A stretch of DNA of 5,912 bases from NCBI GenBank assembly GCA_011524805.1, contig WTJO01000123.1, forward strand, positions 1 to 5,912, in the 5' to 3' direction. The notes under the pieces were generated by a model that saw only the letters and a program-made list of their open reading frames with translations, had not been told where the DNA came from and did not search any database. This DNA comes from Alphaproteobacteria bacterium. GTDB taxonomy: Bacteria > Pseudomonadota > Alphaproteobacteria > Puniceispirillales > Puniceispirillaceae. Position numbers and translations under genes: made by a program. Of this stretch, positions 1 to 5,891 are shown one piece after another (within the stretch, counting starts at the first letter, position 1; every line of letters starts with the position of its first letter).

Positions 1-1
1 G

Positions 2-784
2 AAAGCAGGCGGGCTGACCACCGCGATTGTTCCAACTATGGGCAATCTGCATCAGGGGCATCTTTCACTGGTGAGAACAGCCGCAGACCATGCAGACAAG
101 GTGATCGTCAGCATCTATATCAATCCGGCGCAGTTTGCCGCGCATGAAGATTTTGACACATACCCCAGAAGCCATGATGCCGATTTTTCTCTACTTGAGA
201 AGACAGGATGCTGTGATGGCATTTACGTCCCTGACACCATGTATTCTGATAGCCATGCCACCATGATAATGCCAGAGGGTGCGGCAGACGGCTTTGAAGC
301 AGAAAAACGGCCTCATTTTTTCAGAGGTGTCGCGACTATCGTGCTGAAATTATTCAATCATGTACCAGCAGATATCGCCATATTTGGTGAAAAAGATTTC
401 CAGCAGCTTCTGGTGATAAAACAGATGGTCGCTGATCTGGATGTGCCTGTTAACATAATTGCCTCGCCTACCATAAGAGATGTTGACGGGCTGGCATTAT
501 CGTCCCGCAATGTCTATCTATCTGCCGAACAGCGCGCAATTGCACCAACGCTTTATGCAAGTCTGCAACAGGTACGTCATGGCATCATATCAGGCACACC
601 CATAGAACAGGCAATTGCGGCAGGCGAACAGCAAATTCTGGATGGAGGCTTTGATAGTCTGGATTATCTAGGCTATTGCAATCGTGCGGATTTACAGCCC
701 CTGTCACACTATTCCGAGCAGTCTGTCCTGCTGGTTGCTGCGCGTCTTGGCACCACAAGGCTGATAGATAATCTCAGCCTGTAG
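2..784 (+). CDS. panC: Pantothenate synthetase PanC, 5'-truncated by window edge
   Basis: This enzyme (pantoate--beta-alanine ligase) joins pantoate and beta-alanine using ATP, through a pantoyl-adenylate intermediate, in cytosolic pantothenate/CoA synthesis. The reading frame is open from base 2, and the residues before the first ATG at 38 (KAGGLTTAIVPT) already match the family, so that ATG is internal (the Met of the PTMG motif) and not the start. By comparison with E. coli PanC, about 17 N-terminal residues are missing; 260 are visible. Numbered from base 2, visible motifs are the nucleotide-binding HxGH as HQGH (17-20), SIYINPAQF (37-45, pantoate pocket), FGEKDFQQL (128-136) and the RDVDGLALSSRN segment (159-170), which contains the KMSKS-like SSRN. 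All are intact. The gene is on the opposite strand to gap and converges with it. panB often precedes panC and may lie to the left, but it is not in the window. Confidence 0.96.
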   Translation, partial: KAGGLTTAIVPTMGNLHQGHLSLVRTAADHADKVIVSIYINPAQFAAHEDFDTYPRSHDADFSLLEKTGCCDGIYVPDTMYSDSHATMIMPEGAADGFEAEKRPHFFRGVATIVLKLFNHVPADIAIFGEKDFQQLLVIKQMVADLDVPVNIIASPTIRDVDGLALSSRNVYLSAEQRAIAPTLYASLQQVRHGIISGTPIEQAIAAGEQQILDGGFDSLDYLGYCNRADLQPLSHYSEQSVLLVAARLGTTRLIDNLSL

Positions 785-788
785 CCAG

Positions 789-1796
789 CTATTTCATACC
801 TGCCATATGCTGTGCCAGATCAAGCATTCTGTTTGAAAATCCCCATTCATTATCATACCAGCTGAAGATACGGCTCATGCCTGTATCCATCACTTTTGTC
901 TGATCAAGATGCAGAATTGACGACGCAGGGTGATGGTTAAGATCAGACGATACAAGTGGTTTGTCTGTTACGGCCAGCACACCTTTCAGACTATTTTCTG
1001 AAGCCTCAGCCATTGCGGCATTTATTGCATCAGCAGATGTCGGCCTTTCAGAATCAAATACCAGATCAACAGCAGATACATTCGGGGTTGGCACCCGCAC
1101 GGCAACACCATCAAGCCGGCCCTCAAGATGCGGCAGTACAAGCGAAATGGCACGGGCGGCACCTGTAGTAGTAGGGATCATATTTATCCCCGCCGCTCTG
1201 GCACGATACATATCGCGATGCTCGCTATCCAGCAATTGCTGATCACCTGTATAGGCGTGGATGGTTGTCATAAATCCCTGTTTGATGCCACATAGCCTGT
1301 CCAGCACCGATACAACCGGAGCAAGACAGTTGGTTGTGCAGGAAGCATTTGAAATAATCTTATCATCTGCGCTCAGACTGTCATGGTTCACCCCATAGAC
1401 AACCGTCTTGTCAACCGCAGTTCCGGGCGCAGAAATTAATACTTTTGAAGCACCCGCATCTAGATGCGCAGAGGCAGTCTGTGCTGATGTAAACCGCCCT
1501 GTGCATTCAAACACAATATCAATACCATGTGCCTTGTAATCAAGCTGGGACGGGTCAGGTTGAGAATGATAGCTTATCTCGTGACCGTTGACAGATACTA
1601 TCTGCCCCTGTGATGTGATAGCCCCGTCAAACCGGCCATGAACTGAATCATATTCAAGCAGATGGGCAGATGTCTCAATATCTGCCAGATCATTAATCAT
1701 CACAATATCAATATCCGGCCTGCTCTGCTCATGCTGGGCTCGCAGGATGTTTCTACCGATGCGGCCAAAACCGTTAATCGCAATTCTAAGGCTCAT
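789..1796 (-). CDS. gap: Type I glyceraldehyde-3-phosphate dehydrogenase
   Basis: This cytosolic enzyme oxidises and phosphorylates glyceraldehyde 3-phosphate to 1,3-bisphosphoglycerate with NAD(P), and runs in reverse in gluconeogenesis. The 335 residues are full family length. The Rossmann motif INGFGRIGR is at 7-15, and Asp36 in INDL suggests NAD preference. The active-site block SNASCTTNC has catalytic Cys153, His180 is in HAYTGDQ, the phosphate-site TTTGAARA is at 209-216, and the C-terminal WYDNEWGFSNRM is intact. Erythrose-4-phosphate dehydrogenase (Epd) is the main alternative. The intact TGAA phosphate motif and the overall resemblance to alphaproteobacterial Gap favour GAPDH. The start has a GAG eight nt upstream, and only 12 nt separate it from the ROK repressor stop, so it is probably co-transcribed with that gene. 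The usual alphaproteobacterial neighbours tkt and pgk are absent here, so this may be a second or relocated copy. Confidence 0.95.
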   Translation of the reverse strand: MSLRIAINGFGRIGRNILRAQHEQSRPDIDIVMINDLADIETSAHLLEYDSVHGRFDGAITSQGQIVSVNGHEISYHSQPDPSQLDYKAHGIDIVFECTGRFTSAQTASAHLDAGASKVLISAPGTAVDKTVVYGVNHDSLSADDKIISNASCTTNCLAPVVSVLDRLCGIKQGFMTTIHAYTGDQQLLDSEHRDMYRARAAGINMIPTTTGAARAISLVLPHLEGRLDGVAVRVPTPNVSAVDLVFDSERPTSADAINAAMAEASENSLKGVLAVTDKPLVSSDLNHHPASSILHLDQTKVMDTGMSRIFSWYDNEWGFSNRMLDLAQHMAGMK

Positions 1797-1808
1797 AGGT
1801 CTATCTCG

Positions 1809-3080
1809 TTAATTATTCTCTGTTTTGATTTGAAGCTGGAAAGTGGAAAGTGAAAAATAATGATGCAGTGGCACAATCGCGGCACCAAGCGGACGGGCAT
1901 TCATCCCCAGCCTGCCCTGCTGAAGCTGTGGCAGGGCAATGCCACGAAGATCGAATTTCTCAAAAGCAGTTTCTACCTTTTCTACCAGACGGCTCATCAA
2001 CATTTCAGGCAGACGGCCATCAATGATTGACACTGGCGCATCCAGATAGCATTGACCACCAATCACCGCAAAAGCCAGCGCACAGGCAGCTTCTTCAGCC
2101 CAGCTGTCAAACAGTGCCAGATGCACATCTTGAAGGGGCTGTTCTGATAGGAAAATGTTTCTGTCAAACCCACGAGCAATTGCTTCAGCTTCCAGCGTAT
2201 GTAATCCGGCGGCAGATACCATCTGGCTTGGCGACTTGCCATCTTTCGGCAAAGATAGTGGCAACGAGGCAACTGAGGCAGCCTGACCTGAATTGCCTTC
2301 GAAAATATGGCCACCCAGCGCAATCCCGCCACCGAAAAATGTGCCAACATAATAATAAATACAATTTAGCTGGTGCGTGCGGTGATGCAGGGACATTTCG
2401 GCAAGACAGGCAGCAGAAGCATCATTGATTTTATGCACAGGCAGACCAAATTCTGATGCCAGCCATGACATCACATCAATATGCTGCCATTCGCTAAGCA
2501 CCCCTTCTGGCGCATCAATGATGCCTTCCCAGCTATGCAGATGCGCAGGCATGGCAAGTCCAATCCCCACTATCCGCGCACGTTGCACAGATGTCAGCTT
2601 GCCAATAACGGTTGTCACGGCGCGCTTAAGCCAGTCAAGAATAGAGCTACTGTCGGGGTAATCATAATGCAGGCTCTCAATCTCAAGCACATCATAGGTA
2701 AATGAGATGGCGATCACCTGAGAGGTACGGCGGCCAAGTTTTATCCCAAGCGATATCGCCCCATCAGGATTAAGACGCAAGGGCACAGAGGGCTGGCCTA
2801 CCTTACCTCTGACCACATTATCTTTCAGCAGAAGCTGCTCATCTATCAGCCGGTTGGCAATAACGGTGATTGTCTGCGCACTCAGACCGGTAATGCGGGT
2901 GATCTCTGCCTTGCTGACAGCATCAAGCCGGCGCACCACGTCAATCACCAGCTTTTCATTATATTGTTTGACCCCGCGCTGGTTCGAGCCTTTGCTAAAT
3001 TCGGCACCAAGTACCGAATTTGCAGACTTTTTCTGCTTTTTTTGCATTTGACGTTCAGGGCTCATCTCAGCACACAGCAT
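1809..3080 (-). CDS. ROK-family sugar-responsive transcriptional repressor (FrcR/NagC/XylR type)
   Basis: This is a probable DNA-binding repressor that senses a sugar or sugar phosphate. A Lys/Gln/Ser-rich tail (1-32) precedes a winged helix-turn-helix (about 35-90; SKAEITRITGLSAQTITVIANRL is the HTH core, quoted here as residues 56-78). The RGKVGQPSVPLRLNP linker follows, then a ROK sugar-kinase-like domain (about 108-410). The kinase-like Asp is kept in INDASAACLAEM (Asp220) and the glycine loop GTFFGGGIALGG is at 246-257. The N-terminal phosphate-loop Asp of ROK kinases is replaced (SLGIKLGRR), and the CxCGxxGCxE zinc cluster expected near 260-285 is missing, so kinase activity is unlikely. 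The layout recalls the FrcR-like repressors of alphaproteobacteria. The start is uncertain: no Shine-Dalgarno precedes the ATG at 3080, and Met6 (3065) or Met12 are alternatives. It lies first in a likely operon with gap and is divergent from the epimerase. The ligand cannot be read from sequence. Confidence 0.9.
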   Translation of the reverse strand: MLCAEMSPERQMQKKQKKSANSVLGAEFSKGSNQRGVKQYNEKLVIDVVRRLDAVSKAEITRITGLSAQTITVIANRLIDEQLLLKDNVVRGKVGQPSVPLRLNPDGAISLGIKLGRRTSQVIAISFTYDVLEIESLHYDYPDSSSILDWLKRAVTTVIGKLTSVQRARIVGIGLAMPAHLHSWEGIIDAPEGVLSEWQHIDVMSWLASEFGLPVHKINDASAACLAEMSLHHRTHQLNCIYYYVGTFFGGGIALGGHIFEGNSGQAASVASLPLSLPKDGKSPSQMVSAAGLHTLEAEAIARGFDRNIFLSEQPLQDVHLALFDSWAEEAACALAFAVIGGQCYLDAPVSIIDGRLPEMLMSRLVEKVETAFEKFDLRGIALPQLQQGRLGMNARPLGAAIVPLHHYFSLSTFQLQIKTENN

Positions 3081-3107
3081 CAGCTAGGGTTGCAGTTAGA
3101 TTGTGGC

Positions 3108-3137
3108 ATAGTAAATCAGAGAGCTTGGATTGGTCAA
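3108..3137 (-). promoter_or_regulatory. Candidate sigma-70 promoter for ROK repressor-gap
   Basis: On the minus strand, TTGACC (3137-3132, 5 of 6 to the -35 consensus) is followed after 18 nt by TACTAT (3113-3108, 4 of 6 to the -10). Transcription would start near 3101, about 20 nt before the first candidate start codon. The -35 touches the left edge of the palindrome at 3137-3163, and the 9-bp repeat at 3112-3120 overlaps the edge of the -10, which suits autorepression. This is read by eye from consensus match and position only. Confidence 0.5.
3112..3120 (+). repeat. Extra operator-like half-site, direct repeat of TAAATCAGA
   Basis: TAAATCAGA occurs here and again at 3142-3150 inside the left arm and spacer of the palindrome, exactly 30 bp apart, close to three helical turns. 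It overlaps the end of the candidate repressor -10 box. It could be an auxiliary half-site for the same protein. A 9-bp AT-rich match can also arise by chance. Confidence 0.4.
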
Positions 3138-3163
3138 TTAATAAATCAGATTGATTTATTAAT
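3137..3163. promoter_or_regulatory. Perfect 27-bp palindrome, candidate ROK operator
   Basis: The arms ATTAATAAATCA (3137-3148) and TGATTTATTAAT (3152-3163) are exact reverse complements around a GAT spacer. A second, outer pair, TCAATT (3134-3139) and AATTGA (3166-3171), runs into the two candidate -35 boxes. The site lies midway in the divergent region between the ROK repressor and the epimerase. ROK repressors such as NagC and XylR are known to bind AT-rich palindromes of roughly this length with a short central spacer. Assigning this site to the neighbouring ROK protein is inference. There is no T-tract after it and it is far from any gene end, so it is not a terminator. Confidence 0.72.
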
Positions 3164-3167
3164 AAAA

Positions 3168-3197
3168 TTGATCTGTTCGCCGCGATGGTCTTATATG
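3168..3197 (+). promoter_or_regulatory. Candidate sigma-70 promoter for aldose 1-epimerase
   Basis: TTGATC (3168-3173, 4 of 6 to the -35 consensus) is followed after 18 nt by TATATG (3192-3197, 4 of 6 to the -10). The predicted start near 3204 leaves a leader of about 40 nt. The -35 begins five bases beyond the palindrome and mirrors the TTGACC of the opposite promoter, so one bound dimer could cover both. Other weak -10-like strings are nearby (TATAAG at 3203-3208, GATAAT at 3208-3213), but no good -35 stands at the right distance from them. Confidence 0.38.
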
Positions 3198-3243
3198 GAT
3201 TTTATAAGATAATCTGCATAGTACCAGCCAGTGCCCCGACCAT

Positions 3244-4242
3244 ATGACCACGCCAGAACTTGATCCAGAATTTGATATTGTCTCTATCGCTTCGCCCACA
3301 ATGCGGCTTGAGGCCAGCACGTTAGGGGCATCTGCTATCGGGCTATATATCGGGGATAGTCAATTTTCTGTTATCAGGGCGCTTCTGCCAGCACTTTATC
3401 CGACCCATAGCCAGCATTTTGGCGCCATAGCAGGCCCTGTTGCAAACCGCATCAGAGATGGGCGGGCACCATGCGGCACAGATATGCTTCAGCTTGAAAA
3501 AAATGAAGCTGGCAGACATAGCCTTCATAGCGGCCATCAGGGCACAGGCAGGCAAATCTGGCAGTGTGACCACCATGCCCATAGCGAGATTAGCTTCAGC
3601 CTGTTTCAGCCAGATATGATGCTTGGCTTTCCGGGCAACCGGCAGTTTACCTGTACCTACAGCCTTGGTCAGGATGAGCAAGGCACGGGCTGGCTAGATG
3701 TAAAACTGTCTATGGTTAGCGATAAAAAGACACTGTGTAATATGGCCTTTCATCCCTATTTCTGTCTTGATAATAGCGGGGATATTCTATCGCACAGGCT
3801 CCAGCTTTCAGCCTATGCCTATCTTGCAACAGATGATGAAAATTTACCTACGGGTGAGATGATAGCACTGGCAGGCTCTGAGTTTGATTTTCGTAATTTC
3901 ACACGATTACGCACTTTGGCAAATGCCCCGCTTCTAGATCATAATTTCTGTCTTGAACGCGCACAAGAAGGATTGTCACATGCCCTCAGCCTGCATAGTG
4001 ATATTTCTGGTCTGAGAATGGATGTTGAAACCAACCAGCCGGGCATGCAGATTTACTGTCCAAAACAGCTTAACCAGACGCTGAAAAGCAGAACAGAACC
4101 AGCGTTTGGCGCCTTTCCTGCCATTTGCATTGAGCCACAGAACTGGCCGGATGCACCAAATAACAGCCAGTTTCCAGATATTGAAATTGACGCAGACCAG
4201 AGATATGAAAACTGGTCACGTTTCCGCTTTTCCAGCCCTTGA
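3244..4242 (+). CDS. Aldose 1-epimerase (GalM-like mutarotase)
   Basis: This is a cytosolic enzyme that interconverts alpha and beta anomers of a free aldose such as glucose or galactose. The 332 residues match the GalM fold: GAIAGPVANRIRDGR (60-74, sugar-contact Arg69), RHSLHSG (91-97, His95), GFPGNRQFTCTYSL (128-141), FHPYF (169-173, catalytic acid His170), LPTGEM (201-206), DHNFCLE (232-238, substrate Asp232) and CIEPQNWPDAPN (295-306, catalytic base Glu297). All expected active-site residues are present. The sugar specificity cannot be read, and a relative such as a sugar-phosphate epimerase (YeaD type) is less likely given the GalM-type motifs. No Shine-Dalgarno is visible before the ATG; the next Met is residue 20, after the first strand has begun, so 3244 is preferred. 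It is divergent from the ROK repressor across a palindromic candidate operator, which suggests sugar-dependent control. It ends 15 nt from the convergent aroQ. Confidence 0.9.
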   Translation: MTTPELDPEFDIVSIASPTMRLEASTLGASAIGLYIGDSQFSVIRALLPALYPTHSQHFGAIAGPVANRIRDGRAPCGTDMLQLEKNEAGRHSLHSGHQGTGRQIWQCDHHAHSEISFSLFQPDMMLGFPGNRQFTCTYSLGQDEQGTGWLDVKLSMVSDKKTLCNMAFHPYFCLDNSGDILSHRLQLSAYAYLATDDENLPTGEMIALAGSEFDFRNFTRLRTLANAPLLDHNFCLERAQEGLSHALSLHSDISGLRMDVETNQPGMQIYCPKQLNQTLKSRTEPAFGAFPAICIEPQNWPDAPNNSQFPDIEIDADQRYENWSRFRFSSP

Positions 4243-4257
4243 TTGCGGCAGGATTGT

Positions 4258-4695
4258 CTAGCCAAGCAGCCTAAGCACGCGCTGGACAGCCAACTCGTAG
4301 CCCTGCATGCCAAAGCCCACAATCACCCCGTTAGCCCGCGCCGTCACCAGAGACTTGTGCCTGAACGCTTCACGGTGATGAATGTTTGAGATATGCACTT
4401 CCAGCACAGGGCCAGAGAACATTTTCAATGCATCCAGTATCGCAATTGAACTATGTGAGTAGGCGGCCGGATTGATGATAATAGCCTGATGCGCCTCAAT
4501 AGCCTGCTGAATCCAGTCAACCAGTTCTCCCTCATGATTGGACTGTTTGAAATCAAGCTCAAAGCCAGTGCCGTCCAAAAGCGTCCGGCAGCGTTTTTCA
4601 ACATCTGCCAGCGTTTCAGTGCCATAAATTTCAGGCTCTCTTGTGCCCATCATATTCAGATTGGGGCCATTCAGTATCAGGATTCTGCCTGCCAT
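4258..4695 (-). CDS. aroQ: 3-dehydroquinate dehydratase, type II
   Basis: This enzyme catalyses the third step of the shikimate pathway, removal of water from 3-dehydroquinate to give 3-dehydroshikimate. The type II enzyme is a cytosolic dodecamer that uses an enolate route. At 145 residues it is normal length. ILNGPNLNMMGTREPEIYG (6-24... quoted as residues 7-25) holds the flexible-loop Arg19 and catalytic Tyr24. QSNHEGELVDWI (51-62), INPAAYSH (74-81, Asn75), EVHISNIHHREAFR (99-112, Glu99, His101, Arg112) and GFGMQGYELA (127-136) are all intact. GAG five nt before the ATG is a good ribosome-binding site. In many proteobacteria aroQ leads an accB-accC operon; here its 3' end meets the convergent epimerase gene, so accBC must be elsewhere. 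It lies 110 nt downstream of dmdA on the same strand and may have its own promoter. Confidence 0.97.
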   Translation of the reverse strand: MAGRILILNGPNLNMMGTREPEIYGTETLADVEKRCRTLLDGTGFELDFKQSNHEGELVDWIQQAIEAHQAIIINPAAYSHSSIAILDALKMFSGPVLEVHISNIHHREAFRHKSLVTARANGVIVGFGMQGYELAVQRVLRLLG

Positions 4696-4763
4696 AATAT
4701 CTCACACATTTCTGTTTTACCGTGCCTTGCATCTATGTCCAAAGCTGGCCTCATTATCTAGTG

Positions 4764-4769
4764 ATTATA
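4764..4769 (-). promoter_or_regulatory. Candidate -10 box for aroQ
   Basis: The minus strand reads TATAAT, a perfect -10 hexamer, about 70 nt before the aroQ ATG in the spacer after dmdA. No convincing -35 stands 16-18 nt upstream (CCAGTT at 17 nt), so this is weak. If real, aroQ would be transcribed separately from dmdA. The rest of the 110-nt spacer (4696-4805) shows short self-complementary strings near the dmdA stop (CAGACCTGTCTG, TCTGATCAGA) but no hairpin followed by a T-tract. Confidence 0.25.
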
Positions 4770-4805
4770 TCTGTATTTCAAGCATGAACTGGCAGACCTG
4801 TCTGA

Positions 4806-5891
4806 TCAGATCCAGAATTGCGTCTGTATTTCTGCATCCCGCATGCCGTCCTGGGTTTCAACTTCCAGCTTTGTGCCTGCATCCCAATGGCTATCAGCGA
4901 CCATTCCAATTGATACATTGATGTTGAAATCAGGACTGAAAATAGCGCTTGTTATCTGGCCAACCTTGCGGCCATCAGCATAGACTGGCCATGCCCTGTC
5001 ACATACCGGAATGTCGCCAGAAATAGCCACAGGCCTTATCATCTGCTGCGCTGGACGCGCCATCAATGCGGCCTTGCCCAGATAATTTTCGGCTGAGGTG
5101 ACAAATTTGCCCAGCCCTGCTTCAAATGGCGTATTTTCACGCCGCATATCATTCCCATAGGATAATAGCCCGCCTTCAACCCGTTCAATCAGATTTGGAC
5201 AGCCTATCCTGATATTCAGCGATTCACCTTCTGCCAGCATCCTGTTCCATAGCGGCATTGCATATTCGGTGCCTTCGACATAAATCTCAAACCCGCCCTG
5301 TTTTGAATAGCCTGAACGGGAGATATGCATCTGCCTGCCCTCAAAGCTGTAGATGCCATGACGGAAGAATGTTAAGGCACGTATATCATCTCCGAAAATT
5401 TTCGCCATCAGGTCATCAGATTTTGGCCCCTGAATGGCCAGAGGCGCGATATCTGCCTCGCTAATCTCAACATCAAGCGATAATGCATCTGCCACGCCAA
5501 GCAAATAGAGCATGAAATCACTATCTGCAAGCGACACCCAGTAATGATCCGGAGAAATTTTCATCGTCACAGGGTCATTCAGCATGCCGCCATCAGCGCC
5601 AATTACAGGCAAGTAGAAACACTGGTCATCCTGCATTTTTGACATATCGCGCGGGCTGATCAGTTTCATCAGCTTCTCAGCATCAGCGCCCTTAATGCTT
5701 ATCTGTCTTTCAACAGCCACATCCCACATCTGAACATGGCGCTTAAGATGATGGTAATCCTCTACAAAACTGCCAATCTGCGCAGCAAGCAGCATCCGGT
5801 TATATACGGTATAGCTGGTGACACCTGCGGCCTCAACCCCTTCTGTAAAAGGGGTGCGCCGAACACGTCTGGACGGGGTAATAATTGCCAT
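4806..5891 (-). CDS. dmdA: Dimethylsulfoniopropionate demethylase DmdA (GcvT-fold)
   Basis: The likely reaction is transfer of a methyl group from DMSP to tetrahydrofolate, giving 3-methylmercaptopropionate and 5-methyl-THF in the cytosol. This is the first step of the DMSP demethylation pathway of marine bacteria. The 361 residues match the length of DmdA and of glycine-cleavage T protein, whose fold it shares. Features I associate with DmdA rather than GcvT are RRTPFT and GVEAAGVTSYTVYNRMLL near the N-terminus (11-35), LISPRDMSKM (77-86), GGMLNDPV (101-108, where GcvT has an Asp-Asp pair), SGYSKQGGFEIYVEG (193-207) and CPNLIERVEGGLLSYGNDM (231-249). A C-terminal barrel (about 285-361) follows. 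The start is firm: an in-frame TAG lies directly upstream of the ATG. The ribosome site is weak (GAAAG, 11 nt away). No glycine-cleavage genes adjoin. A related THF-dependent demethylase with another substrate remains possible. Confidence 0.85.
   Translation of the reverse strand: MAIITPSRRVRRTPFTEGVEAAGVTSYTVYNRMLLAAQIGSFVEDYHHLKRHVQMWDVAVERQISIKGADAEKLMKLISPRDMSKMQDDQCFYLPVIGADGGMLNDPVTMKISPDHYWVSLADSDFMLYLLGVADALSLDVEISEADIAPLAIQGPKSDDLMAKIFGDDIRALTFFRHGIYSFEGRQMHISRSGYSKQGGFEIYVEGTEYAMPLWNRMLAEGESLNIRIGCPNLIERVEGGLLSYGNDMRRENTPFEAGLGKFVTSAENYLGKAALMARPAQQMIRPVAISGDIPVCDRAWPVYADGRKVGQITSAIFSPDFNINVSIGMVADSHWDAGTKLEVETQDGMRDAEIQTQFWI
5836..5855 (-). other. Perfect hairpin in early dmdA coding sequence
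   Basis: The transcript would carry ACCCCTT, a six-base loop, and AAGGGGT, exact 7-bp arms at nt 37-56 of the coding sequence. It overlaps codons for the RTPFTEGVEA segment, which looks conserved in the family, so the pairing may be incidental to coding constraint. It could affect early translation, but nothing else in the sequence supports that. Confidence 0.3.

Noticed and set aside
956..1242. Plus-strand open frames opposite gap
   Set aside because: They lie wholly antisense to a full-length, motif-complete GAPDH gene and their translations show no recognisable family features.
789..1796. Annotation as erythrose-4-phosphate dehydrogenase (epd)
   Set aside because: The N-terminal part resembles Epd somewhat, but the TTTGAARA phosphate motif and overall pattern fit alphaproteobacterial GAPDH better.
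2027..2705. Open frames overlapping the ROK repressor on both strands
   Set aside because: They are shadows of a well-supported gene; no domain-like sequence and no ribosome-binding site pattern was seen.
3343..3681. Minus-strand 112-codon open frame inside the epimerase gene
   Set aside because: It is antisense to conserved GalM motifs and has no recognisable protein features.
4792..4810. Self-complementary strings after dmdA as a terminator
   Set aside because: CAGACCTGTCTG leaves only a two-base loop, TCTGATCAGA has none, and no T-tract follows on the transcribed strand.
4489..4921. Plus-strand open frames spanning the aroQ start, spacer and dmdA end
   Set aside because: They overlap two solid minus-strand genes and show no family resemblance; the hydrophobic stretches are byproducts of the frame.
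4806..5891. Annotation as glycine-cleavage T protein gcvT
   Set aside because: The sequence has DmdA-type motifs (ISPRDM, GGMLNDPV, SKQGGFEIYVEG), and no gcv genes are beside it. No glycine riboswitch can be judged, since only 21 nt of leader are visible.
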